Origin: VGSG01 sp040756375
GTDB lineage: Bacteria; Desulfobacterota; Desulfomonilia; Desulfomonilales; Desulfomonilaceae
Reading direction: 5' to 3'
Assembly (NCBI GenBank): GCA_040756375.1
Contig: JBFLZC010000029.1
Coordinates: 9,188-73,187 of the forward strand
DNA length: 64,000 nucleotides
How positions within the stretch are numbered: position 1 is the stretch's first letter; the number at the start of each line of letters is the position of its first letter. The notes below the pieces were generated by a model. It did no database searches and was not told the DNA's origin. It was given only the letters and a program-made list of their open reading frames with translations. Positions 23,409 through 31,763 of the stretch are shown piece by piece. The position numbers and the translations under genes are program-made.

Positions 23409-25589
23409 TCAGGTGAGTGCACGCCGGGTAGCCATGTCCATCAGTAAGCGCTGCTGAACCGTATCGAGTCCCAGAGCCTTTCTCTTCGCGTCAATGTGAG
23501 CGATGCACCGTTTGGCCATTTCGTATGGGTCTTTCGGAACGAAATCCCATTTTCCGCCGTAGACCTTCTGGATCCCGTTAAACAAATAGTCGGAACAGAT
23601 GTGGTCATCGATGGTTGGAAATCCGATTCCAAACATAACGTAAACCCCTGACGCCACGAAGTATTGGCCAATGGAAACCGCCTTCTCACTCATCCACTCC
23701 GGGGCCGCCCCGACAGCAGGGAGGTCTGAGATGTCATCACCGAGGCCTCCATCCCTGACCACCGCGGTAGCGGCCATGAGGATTCGGGAGTTGTCAACAC
23801 AGGACCCCATGTGCAGAACCGGCGGGATACCCACGGCCTCGCATACCTCGGTGAGCCCTGGTCCCGCGTATTCCGGAGCGGCCTCCGGGGTAAGGAGTCC
23901 CGCTTTGCCGAGCGCGATGGCGGCGCAGCCGGTGGTCAACACAAGCACGTCGTTCTTGATGAGCTCTTTGACCAGTTCCACGTGCAAGTAATCGTGCCTG
24001 ATACGAGCGTTCCCGCAGCCAACGACTCCAGCTAAACCGCGGATCTTGCCGTTGATAATGTTCTCGTTCAACGGCCGGTAGCTCGCGCGAAACATGCCGC
24101 CAAGCATGTAGTTGATGGTCTCGTACGAAAAACCCACGACCATGTCCTGTTGTTCGGTGGGAATAGAGACCTTGTTGCGGTCTCGATTTTGGAAGTTGTC
24201 GATGGCGTCCCGTACGATCAGTTTCGCAGTCTCAAGGCCACGAGATTCATCAAAATCGTAGTGTTTGTAAGCTCCCTGAATCCTTGCGATGGGGCTGGTG
24301 GTCACGATCTGAGTGTGAAAGCACTTGGCCAGGTCGGATACGCCTTGCATGATGCACTGCACGTCTACCACCATTGCTTCCAGAGCACCTGTTATGATGG
24401 CCATTTCCTGTTGCAGGAAGTTTCCGGCGACAGGAATCCCGTGTCGCATGAGTATCTCGTTCGCCGTGCAGCAAAGACCACCGAGGCTGATTCCACCGTC
24501 CGCGCCTTTACGCTTGGCGTACTCGATCATCTCTGGGTCCTGAACGGCTTGAACGATAGTCTCGGACAGAGATGGTTCGTGGCCGTGGACGACGATGTTG
24601 ACCGTGTTCTCTTTCATACATCCGAGATTGACCTTTCCCAGGATAGGTACGGGAGTTCCGTAAAGGATGTCCGAAAGGTCGGTTGCGATCATCGAGCCAC
24701 CCCAGCCATCAGCCAGAGCGGCTTTTGTAGCCAATCTGATGATATGCTCCATCTCCTGGTTTACGCCCATGTGGGTCATGTGCATGACCTCCACCACCGG
24801 GCGATCTATTCCAGGTGGAACGACCCCTTCCTTTCGCCATATCTCCTGACGCTTCAACGGGGCCCTTCGAATGTTAACGATTTCGCCCGACTGCTGCCCG
24901 TATTGGGCCATAGCAGCCTCACCCAGGTCAATTGCGATATCTCTGATCTCGCGTCCTTCTGTTTCGACACCGTAATCCCAGGCCACTGCCACAAGCTTGG
25001 CAACGTCCCGGATGGTATAGTCCGGCAGTTCCCCTCTTGCCGCCCTGAGAAAGGTTTCTGCGACGTGGTGACCGTGATCGCTGTGAGATGCCGAACCCGC
25101 GGCGATCATCCGGGCGAAATTCCGTGCAGCAATGGTCTCAGGAGTGGCGCCGCAGAGGCCGGTTCTGCTTTTCCGCTCTTCGGGCGTTTCATCCTGGCCT
25201 TTGGGGGGCACCACGCGACAGGGCCCCATATTGCAGAGCTTGCAGCAGCTACCACCCTTGCCGATGGGACAGGCCGGCCTGATCCTCGAACGATGGAAGG
25301 CGGTGATGTAGCCTTCCTTATCTGCTTTCTCGAGTCCCTGCAGTGTGGCCGAATCAATGGTGTAGTCGCTCCAATCCGGAGGGGCCAGTTCCGGCCTTCT
25401 GATAGGGGTGGCGGGCCGGAATGATTCTGCGGTCCCATCGGTAGAGTCCTCAGCTCCGGCAAGCCCCGGCGATCCGGGACTTTGACTCGCCCCAAGCCTT
25501 CCCAGACCCTGAAATACGTTTTTAGCAGTTCTAAACACCCCAATGAGTTCCTTCAAGTCATCAATTTCTTGTCGCGTCAATTGTCCCAT
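23409..25589 (-). CDS. cooS: Anaerobic Ni-Fe carbon monoxide dehydrogenase catalytic subunit
   Basis: CooS interconverts CO and CO2 at a Ni-Fe-S C-cluster. The 726-aa protein has the D/B-cluster motif CPIGKGGSCCKLCNMGPCR and downstream cysteine segments of the cluster framework: GGLCCTANEILMRHG, GVVGCGNARIRH, LTTGCAAIALGKAG and LHMGSCVDNSRI. The ~100 residues before the first cysteine motif are longer than usual (CooS is often ~630-640 aa) and include a Pro/Gly/Ser-rich linker. ATG 25589 follows GGAGG with 8 nt spacing. No cooF, cooC or acetyl-CoA synthase gene is adjacent, so it looks like a stand-alone enzyme, followed by a hemerythrin gene. An FNR/CRP-type site lies upstream. Confidence 0.95.
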   Translation of the reverse strand: MGQLTRQEIDDLKELIGVFRTAKNVFQGLGRLGASQSPGSPGLAGAEDSTDGTAESFRPATPIRRPELAPPDWSDYTIDSATLQGLEKADKEGYITAFHRSRIRPACPIGKGGSCCKLCNMGPCRVVPPKGQDETPEERKSRTGLCGATPETIAARNFARMIAAGSASHSDHGHHVAETFLRAARGELPDYTIRDVAKLVAVAWDYGVETEGREIRDIAIDLGEAAMAQYGQQSGEIVNIRRAPLKRQEIWRKEGVVPPGIDRPVVEVMHMTHMGVNQEMEHIIRLATKAALADGWGGSMIATDLSDILYGTPVPILGKVNLGCMKENTVNIVVHGHEPSLSETIVQAVQDPEMIEYAKRKGADGGISLGGLCCTANEILMRHGIPVAGNFLQQEMAIITGALEAMVVDVQCIMQGVSDLAKCFHTQIVTTSPIARIQGAYKHYDFDESRGLETAKLIVRDAIDNFQNRDRNKVSIPTEQQDMVVGFSYETINYMLGGMFRASYRPLNENIINGKIRGLAGVVGCGNARIRHDYLHVELVKELIKNDVLVLTTGCAAIALGKAGLLTPEAAPEYAGPGLTEVCEAVGIPPVLHMGSCVDNSRILMAATAVVRDGGLGDDISDLPAVGAAPEWMSEKAVSIGQYFVASGVYVMFGIGFPTIDDHICSDYLFNGIQKVYGGKWDFVPKDPYEMAKRCIAHIDAKRKALGLDTVQQRLLMDMATRRALT

Positions 25590-25687
25590 AATCAATTCCT
25601 CCCGTGCTCCTGGATCGATCCGTTGAAGTCCGGTATACGAGGAAAGCAGGCGCATTTGCGTTCGAGTGCCGGTCGGCCTTCTCCAGG

Positions 25688-25739
25688 TTTATATTCTATT
25701 CTGTCCTTTGAACTGGCGTCTGTCATTGACTTAGGTCAA
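25688..25739 (-). promoter_or_regulatory. FNR/CRP-family operator and promoter region of cooS
   Basis: The palindrome TTGACTTAGGTCAA (25726-25739) fits the TTGAY-N4-RTCAA pattern bound by FNR, HcpR and CooA-type regulators. On the minus strand a -10-like TAGAAT (25693-25698) or TATAAA (25688-25693) lies about 37-42 bp downstream of its centre, roughly the spacing of an activator that overlaps the -35 region. cooS begins about 100 nt further on. Confidence 0.6.
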
Positions 25740-25751
25740 ACGCCATCCCAG

Positions 25752-26198
25752 TCAGGTTAGAGATTCCAAATCTACTCTTGAGCAAAGATAGGGGCCTGCA
25801 ACGGGAATTGTTCCGCAATCTCGCCATCTCCCATCGTCTTGCGCCGAGATCCACCTGCCCGATGGATCTCGATCCCCGAATCCGCGTCGCCGCGCCCCTG
25901 AAAATGGTCTGGCAACCCCAATTGGAAGAGCCGCATCATTGCAGTCCTCATATCCTGCAGCCATCTGACACACCCTCTGCCGGACCGTCTGGAGCAGAGA
26001 GTGTTTACTGTGAACCCAGGATCTGGTGTCCTCCAGTTCAGTGCCCATCGGACCCAAAATGCCGAAACGCTCGTCTATCTTACGAATCAACAGGAAACCC
26101 GTGTCCGAGATGATCTTGGCCCCCTGAAAATCTATGATGATCGAACGGTCAAATTCTGGGCGGATTGTCTCTTCTTGCTCTTCACCATTCCCGCGCAT
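25752..26198 (-). pseudogene. Decayed IS1380-family transposase N-terminus
   Basis: The first ~90 codons read DRSIIIDFQGAKIISDTGFL, LIRKIDERFGIL and RQRVCQMAAGYEDCNDA, the conserved N-terminal part of IS1380 transposases (LLLREIDERLGL, RQRVYQIAAGYEDANDA). After NDA the frame is lost: the +1 frame continues RLFQLGLPDHFQGRGDADSG in a garbled form, and the catalytic DDE region is missing. A remnant of an element that once inserted between cooS and the CRISPR locus. Confidence 0.75.
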
Positions 26199-26695
26199 CC
26201 GATTACCCTCGATAACGGTCTATTTACTTCACATATCGTAGGGTTGACCGGAAGAACAGACATTTGTTTGTGTTGTCGCCGACTAATTCGGGTCAACATC
26301 CCTATGTCAGTTCCCAAGGTATTCGGCGACCACCGCGTGAACAGTTATCGGTGTTGGGGGAGGCGGTGTCTGAAGCGCAAGTGGCAACGATTGCCAAGGG
26401 CGCGGCTACCACCGCTTGCGATCCGGCAATCTTGTTGTTTCTTGGCATAAAGCCATAAAATTGATTGTCACCTTCGAGAATCGGCTGTAGGATTAACGCA
26501 CGATCCTTGGGGAATCAGACTCTTTATCGGTAAAGAGCGGGACCATGTCTACACGCATGTCTTGGCTCCGGAGGCCAAGCCCGCCTAAACAAACGGGGAA
26601 AACACTAGAGGTGCGCCCGGAATTCGTCGTAATTGGAGGACCGCGCCTAAGGAGGAAGCCGATCTCGCAAACTGTCCGTGAGGAGGGCTAATACC
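26199..26695. other. Gene-free stretch between IS remnant and CRISPR locus
   Basis: No supported gene. A short perfect hairpin CTCTTTA-TCGG-TAAAGAG is at 26520-26537 without a T tract. Possible ORFs lack ribosome sites or family resemblance. The promoter of the cas operon should lie here or just after, but I cannot pick one with confidence. Confidence 0.4.
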
Positions 26696-26896
26696 ATGGT
26701 TTGCTCTGATAGCCGGAATCGCGAGTGGCTGCAGTTGTGGGCCAAAACGAAATGGGATAAGGCGACTCAAAGATACCTGGACTCCCTCTATCATCCCTTG
26801 CTGTACCACATGCTCGATGTTGCTGCCGTCGCGGGACTGGTTTGGGATCACTGCCTCGACCCTGCGCTTTCTGGAGCAGGGTGCTGCTGGCATTAA
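26696..26896 (+). pseudogene. Remnant N-terminus of a second, different cas3
   Basis: The 66-codon frame reads EWLQLWAKTKWDKATQRYLD, then YHPLLYHMLDVAAVAGLVWD and stops. This is the N-terminus of a Cas3 HD nuclease (LWAKS...HPLxxHMLDxAAVAxxLW), comparable to LWAKSKPRHPLWKHLLDASA of the intact gene that starts 19 bp later, but clearly a divergent sequence. It keeps a GGAGGG ribosome site and ATG. The rest of HD and the helicase are missing. Confidence 0.65.
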
Positions 26897-26914
26897 ACGT
26901 GTGAGGTGCCAAAC

Positions 26915-29518
26915 ATGATCGACATGATAACTCCTCCGAGCCTGTCTACGGCCGATTACAAGCGCCTGTGGGCGAAGAGCAAGCCACGGCATCCACTATG
27001 GAAGCATCTGCTGGATGCATCGGCAGTTTCCCTAGCGTTAAGTCCCCCCGTCATCAGCTTTGGCTGGAATCCCGAAGTGTCAGCGCTTTTGGTAGGCCTT
27101 CACGACATAGGCAAGGCTGATTCCTGTTTTCAACACCAGGTTCCAGATTTTTCAGACGAGCTCGTAAAAGCCGGATATCCAGTTACAGGCGACGCGCGGT
27201 GCAGACATGAGCGTATCTCCAGCAGATTCATGAAAAACATGCTGGTTACAGAGGGACTCGATTCGTTTGTGGCTGACGCGATCTCCCGTTCGGTGCTTGT
27301 GCATCATGGTTACTGGAACGAAACCGCGCGTGATGTCGGGCAGGAATATGGGGATGCGCAGAATCAGCTTTGCCTCATGTTGAGGCAGGTGCTCGATATC
27401 AAAGCGATTCCCAGCGAAAGCCCGTCAGACCTCAGCGCCTTCGGAATGCTCCTCGCCGGGCACGTCGTGCTTTGCGACTGGATTGCGAGCAACGAAAAGT
27501 TCTTCGGTAACGACCGGCTGAAGAATGAAGACGATCCGAAACGCTACTTCGCCGCGGCACGAGCGGTCGCGAGCGAGTGGGTAGATAGACTTGGCCTTAA
27601 GCGAGACCGGCAGGCGGGGACAGCAGCGTGCATCGTGGAGACTGCGCGGCCCATTCAGCGAAAGCTGCTGGACACGGACATCCCGCCGGGACTGGTCATC
27701 ATCGAAGCCCCGATGGGGGAGGGCAAGACGGAAGCCGCCTGGATTCTGGCCGAGAAATGGCGGAGTAACGGCTATCATGGCATGTACATGGCTCTGCCTA
27801 CTATGGCGACGAGCGATTCCTTACATGGCCGGTACCGCGATGACTATCTCAACAAACTGGGGCGCGGAGAGGATGCCAAACTCGTCCATGGTATGGCCTG
27901 GCTGCGGGATGACAAAGAACCTCAGATACCATCAGAAGTTGGCGAGCCGGGAGATGACCGATCTCTTGCCGCCGCGTGGTTCAGGCCCACCCGCCGCGCG
28001 ATGCTCGTGGCCCACGGCGTGGGGACGGTGGATCAAGCGATGCTGGCGGGAATGCACGTTAAGTTCGGCTTCCTGCGACTCTACGGACTCGCCGATCGGG
28101 TGTTGGTCATTGATGAGGTGCATGCCTATGATGCCTACATGAGCGCGATCATCGCCCGGCTTCTTCAATGGTGTGCCTGTCTAAAAATTCCGGTCATCCT
28201 CCTCTCGGCGACTCTTTCGTCCGGACAGCGGGCGGCGATGCTCGACGCGTATGGAGCCACGGGCGGCGACCTTGGACCGGAAGCGCCGTATCCGCTTATT
28301 ACTGTGGCTGAGCCGGGGAAGGAAGCATGTACGATCAAAGCTAACGCCTCGTCAAGCAGAACACTGAAAATCGAGCCTCATACCGGGCTACTTGGAGACG
28401 CGAAGAAAACGGCGGCGAAGGCCGCAGAATTGGTGAAAAATGGCGGATGCTGCTGCGTCATTCTGAACACGGTAAAACAAGCACAAGCAGTCTATCAGGC
28501 GCCTGCGCTGAAGACTGTCCCAAAGCTCCTGTTCCACGCTCGTTTCACTGCGGCCGACCGAGAGCGAATCGCAAACGAGGTGCTGGACATGTTCGGAAGA
28601 GGCCGCTGGGAGGGGGAGGGCGAAAATCGCAAATTCAAGCCTGCAGAGCGCCCCGACAAGTTCATCCTCGTTGCGACTCAAGTAGTCGAACAGAGTCTCG
28701 ATGTGGACTTCGACCACATGATCAGCGAAATCGCCCCGATCGATCTTCTGCTCCAGCGTAGCGGCAGGATCAAGCGCCATACTCGCGATAGGAATGGCAA
28801 CCTCTTCGACGGACCCGACGAGCGCGGCGAGCCAGCACTTCATGTGCTTGTTCCGACTAGGGACGGCAACAAGCCGCCTAGATTCGGCCCTTCAGAAATC
28901 ATCTACCGGCGCTATCCGCTCCTACGAACACTCGAAGCACTGAAGGACAGTGGCGAAATCAAGTTGCCCGAAAAGTTCAGGCCTCTTATCGAGGCCGTTT
29001 ACGGCGGCGACTTGCTGGCCGGGGCCTCAGACGATCTGAAGAAAGCGAAAATGGAATGGGATGATCTGCAGGAAGATTTGGCTGCGCAGGCAGGCGAGTT
29101 CTTGCTCTGCGAACCGATGGCCGACGAATTCGACCCTGTCGGGGCGGATGAAGTTGGCGACGACAGCGATGACGGCAACGGCTGGCGGGCGCGGACGCGG
29201 TTGGGACTTGAGGATGTATTGGTCATTCCGTTGTCGGCAAAGCAGGTCGAGAAATACAAGGCAGGCGACCTGCATCCGCGTTTAGTGAAATGTCTGTACA
29301 AGCGGAGCGTGAAGATTCCGCCATATTACTGGCCGCCAAGGCCGGCGAAGGGATATGACAAGCCGGAGCTCGGCTCACAAAGGCTCCGAGGCGTTTGGTT
29401 GCTGCCTGTGAAGAAGGAAGGCGAAGGATGGAAATGGGAGGGCATCAAGGACGACAAAAAGGCTTATGAGATCAAATATGATCCCACGATTGGTTTGGCG
29501 CATGGAGGTGATAAATGA
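26915..29518 (+). CDS. cas3: CRISPR-associated nuclease-helicase Cas3 (type I-E)
   Basis: Cas3 degrades DNA recognised by Cascade. The 867-aa protein joins an HD nuclease (GLHDIGKADSCFQHQ, H63-D64; later VHHGYWNE) to a superfamily 2 helicase. The helicase has Walker A APMGEGKTEAA (K271), DEVH box VIDEVHAYDAYM (400-403), SATLSS, and motif VI TQVVEQSLDVDFDHMISEIA then LLQRSGRIKRH. The linker and C-terminal domain are complete. Start ATG 26915 has GAGGT 7 nt upstream; a GTG at 26906 is in frame but overlaps that site. Its stop overlaps the cas8e start (ATGA). Confidence 0.95.
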   Translation: MIDMITPPSLSTADYKRLWAKSKPRHPLWKHLLDASAVSLALSPPVISFGWNPEVSALLVGLHDIGKADSCFQHQVPDFSDELVKAGYPVTGDARCRHERISSRFMKNMLVTEGLDSFVADAISRSVLVHHGYWNETARDVGQEYGDAQNQLCLMLRQVLDIKAIPSESPSDLSAFGMLLAGHVVLCDWIASNEKFFGNDRLKNEDDPKRYFAAARAVASEWVDRLGLKRDRQAGTAACIVETARPIQRKLLDTDIPPGLVIIEAPMGEGKTEAAWILAEKWRSNGYHGMYMALPTMATSDSLHGRYRDDYLNKLGRGEDAKLVHGMAWLRDDKEPQIPSEVGEPGDDRSLAAAWFRPTRRAMLVAHGVGTVDQAMLAGMHVKFGFLRLYGLADRVLVIDEVHAYDAYMSAIIARLLQWCACLKIPVILLSATLSSGQRAAMLDAYGATGGDLGPEAPYPLITVAEPGKEACTIKANASSSRTLKIEPHTGLLGDAKKTAAKAAELVKNGGCCCVILNTVKQAQAVYQAPALKTVPKLLFHARFTAADRERIANEVLDMFGRGRWEGEGENRKFKPAERPDKFILVATQVVEQSLDVDFDHMISEIAPIDLLLQRSGRIKRHTRDRNGNLFDGPDERGEPALHVLVPTRDGNKPPRFGPSEIIYRRYPLLRTLEALKDSGEIKLPEKFRPLIEAVYGGDLLAGASDDLKKAKMEWDDLQEDLAAQAGEFLLCEPMADEFDPVGADEVGDDSDDGNGWRARTRLGLEDVLVIPLSAKQVEKYKAGDLHPRLVKCLYKRSVKIPPYYWPPRPAKGYDKPELGSQRLRGVWLLPVKKEGEGWKWEGIKDDKKAYEIKYDPTIGLAHGGDK

Positions 29519-31101
29519 GCGAGGCCCGTTCCTACAAGCTTCTCTGCAATCCGTGGATCCCGGTCGTTTGGCGAAATGACGTCGTTGAGCCGAAGGCACC
29601 CAAGATCGGCATTCAAGAAGCATTACACCGCGCCCACGCTATTCAATGCGTCTCCCACACAGCGCCGTTTATCGAGTTCGGCCTCTACCGACTCCTGATC
29701 ACTATCGTGCTGGACGCCTACATTGTCAGCGGACAACGCCCAACGATCGGCAAGCTTCGGGCCATGCTGGAGAAAGGACAATTCAACGAATTCATTATCG
29801 ATGGGTATTTGAAGTCCCACAACGAACACCTCAATCTCTGGGCCAAAGATGGCCCCTTCCTTCAGCACAGGTTGGCAACCGATGGCGGCAAGCAACCAAG
29901 TCCGAAAGCTGTCGTCAGCATGTTCCCGGCGATACCCAGCGGCACGAATGTAGCACACTGGCATCACTATGGCGAAGACGAGGCGGGGCTCAGTGAAGAC
30001 ATCGCCGCGCAATTGCTGACGACGGTCTCCCCCTTCAATTTCAAGGTCAAACCGGGTGAGGCGCGGACTCTTGCGGGAGACCCTCCCATGTACGCACTCG
30101 TGTTGGGGGGCAATCTTTTTGAAACGATTGTACTCAACCTCCCACGGTCAAGCGGAAGAATCACGGCCAAACAGGAGCAGAACAACGGCCCGGCCTGGAG
30201 GACACAGTTGGACATTGAGAAGCTTCCGAAAATGCCAACTGTCGCTCAGGGCTTCACATGGCCGGTCCGCGTTATCGAATTGGAGTACGACGGAGCAATG
30301 GTCACGAAGGCAATCAACCTGGCCGCCTACAAGAAACCCACAGATAAGGCGAAGGAAAAGGGCGGAAAGCTCTACGATGCCAAGTACGGCTGGCGCGATC
30401 CAAATGCGGGTATCGAAACCACCAGGGACGCGATAACCCATATTAAAGCCCGCCCGGACGTCCCGATTTGGCGAGATGCAGTGCCGCTGTTCTTGGTTGC
30501 AAGTGAAGGCGAGGCTCTTCGCGCCGACAGGCGACGATCGCGCCCAGAGGTGATCTCCAACGCACTTCGCGTGCTGGACGCTCCCCAGTTCCGCGTGGCT
30601 GTGTATGGTATGCGCAAGAAGAGCGGCGGGGGAGGCGACGTAAAGGTGGAGGAATGGTTCCGTTCCGTTCTCAAATTTCCAACCGAAGTGGCCCGCGACA
30701 GCCGCCTTTCTTCCCGCGCGGTTGATGGGTTCAAGACAACGCAGAACGTCGCCGTCACCCTGCAGCATGCGTTGCGAATGCTTCGCCCGCCCGTGAAGGC
30801 GAGCAAGGGCAAGAAGCCACCGCCGGGTCGTGCCGACGGGGACGCACTCGCGGACTTCTGGCAGAGACTGGAGCCCGTTCTTAGTCGCACTTACTTGGAC
30901 GAGCTTGGCAGCGGCGACTCAGAGGCCGATGCGAGATTACATGAAAGAATCCGAAAAGAAGCCCGCGATGCATTCGCGCGGGCCGCCGGTCCGCATCGCC
31001 GTACCGCTGACGGTCTGTTCCGCATCGCCAACGCAAGCAACTGGTTGGAGGGACAGTTGAGCAGGCGCTTACCAAAGCAAAGACAGGAGAAACAATCATG
31101 A
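29515..31101 (+). CDS. cas8e: Cascade large subunit Cas8e (Cse1/CasA)
   Basis: The 528-aa protein begins SYKLLCNPWIPVVWRNDVVE, the characteristic NLLxxPWIPV start of Cse1, which recognises the PAM and recruits Cas3. The FLQHRLATDGGKQ segment and PMYALVLGGNLFETIVLNLP follow the family pattern, and a C-terminal four-helix bundle region is present. Length is close to the E. coli protein (502 aa). ATGA overlap with cas3 upstream and with cse2 downstream shows tight coupling. Confidence 0.93.
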   Translation: MSEARSYKLLCNPWIPVVWRNDVVEPKAPKIGIQEALHRAHAIQCVSHTAPFIEFGLYRLLITIVLDAYIVSGQRPTIGKLRAMLEKGQFNEFIIDGYLKSHNEHLNLWAKDGPFLQHRLATDGGKQPSPKAVVSMFPAIPSGTNVAHWHHYGEDEAGLSEDIAAQLLTTVSPFNFKVKPGEARTLAGDPPMYALVLGGNLFETIVLNLPRSSGRITAKQEQNNGPAWRTQLDIEKLPKMPTVAQGFTWPVRVIELEYDGAMVTKAINLAAYKKPTDKAKEKGGKLYDAKYGWRDPNAGIETTRDAITHIKARPDVPIWRDAVPLFLVASEGEALRADRRRSRPEVISNALRVLDAPQFRVAVYGMRKKSGGGGDVKVEEWFRSVLKFPTEVARDSRLSSRAVDGFKTTQNVAVTLQHALRMLRPPVKASKGKKPPPGRADGDALADFWQRLEPVLSRTYLDELGSGDSEADARLHERIRKEARDAFARAAGPHRRTADGLFRIANASNWLEGQLSRRLPKQRQEKQS

Positions 31102-31763
31102 GCGACAAAGATCCCTTCATTGGTTACCTGTCCTCGCTCAGACACGAAGACACGGGCACGCTCGCCGCCCTACGCCGGGCTTGCGGCCAGCGGCTTGCCG
31201 AGAGTAGGAATTGCCAATGGTTTTCCAGTGTTAGCACAAACCCTCATGACTTCTTGACGGCAACTTTGGCAGCTCAATACCCATCGGACAAGATCAAGAA
31301 GGGTCAACACACATGCGAATATCAACACAAAGGTTCTATTGGCGCGGCATGGGCCGAATATTGCCGGAAGCGTAAGAAGGAAGAGGATCCAGCAATATTT
31401 TACGCGAAACGACAAGCCGACCTGGCCGGCGGTCGATCTCCTGCTAACATTCCAAGCATCCATGAGCGATTCCGCACGCTCCTTGATACCGAATTGGAAT
31501 GGAACGGCACGGGCGAACTCGCTTACCGCCTGCGCGGGCTTGTGCGTATGTTGGTCGCGGCAGAAATACCAATCGATGTTATCCAGCTTGCTCACGACCT
31601 ACGCGGCTGGCGCGCGGAAAGCCGCTACGTTCAGGAGCGTTGGGCCAAGGCGTTCTATAGCCCGCCCTCCCGCGGCAAGAGCGCCACAGCAACGTCGGAT
31701 GAACAAGGCGAAACAGAGGAACTCGAAACCCAAGATCAGGAGGAGGACGAAGATGCTGATTGA
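31098..31763 (+). CDS. cse2: Cascade small subunit Cse2 (CasB)
   Basis: The 221-aa protein has the Cse2 helical layout: GTLAALRRACGQRL near the start and LAYRLRGLVRMLVAAEIPID, then LAHDLRGWRAESRYVQERWA toward the end, matching the conserved LxxDLxxWxxxxxxVQxxWAxxFY pattern. Two copies line the belly of Cascade. The C-terminal ~35 residues are a strongly acidic extension (EQGETEELETQDQEEDEDAD) not typical of the family. Position between cas8e and cas7e confirms identity. Confidence 0.9.
   Translation: MSDKDPFIGYLSSLRHEDTGTLAALRRACGQRLAESRNCQWFSSVSTNPHDFLTATLAAQYPSDKIKKGQHTCEYQHKGSIGAAWAEYCRKRKKEEDPAIFYAKRQADLAGGRSPANIPSIHERFRTLLDTELEWNGTGELAYRLRGLVRMLVAAEIPIDVIQLAHDLRGWRAESRYVQERWAKAFYSPPSRGKSATATSDEQGETEELETQDQEEDEDAD

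Noticed and set aside
24150..25424. 424-codon open frame antisense to cooS
   Set aside because: It is the mirror of a high-GC coding gene, has no ribosome site and no family resemblance; cooS on the other strand is certain.
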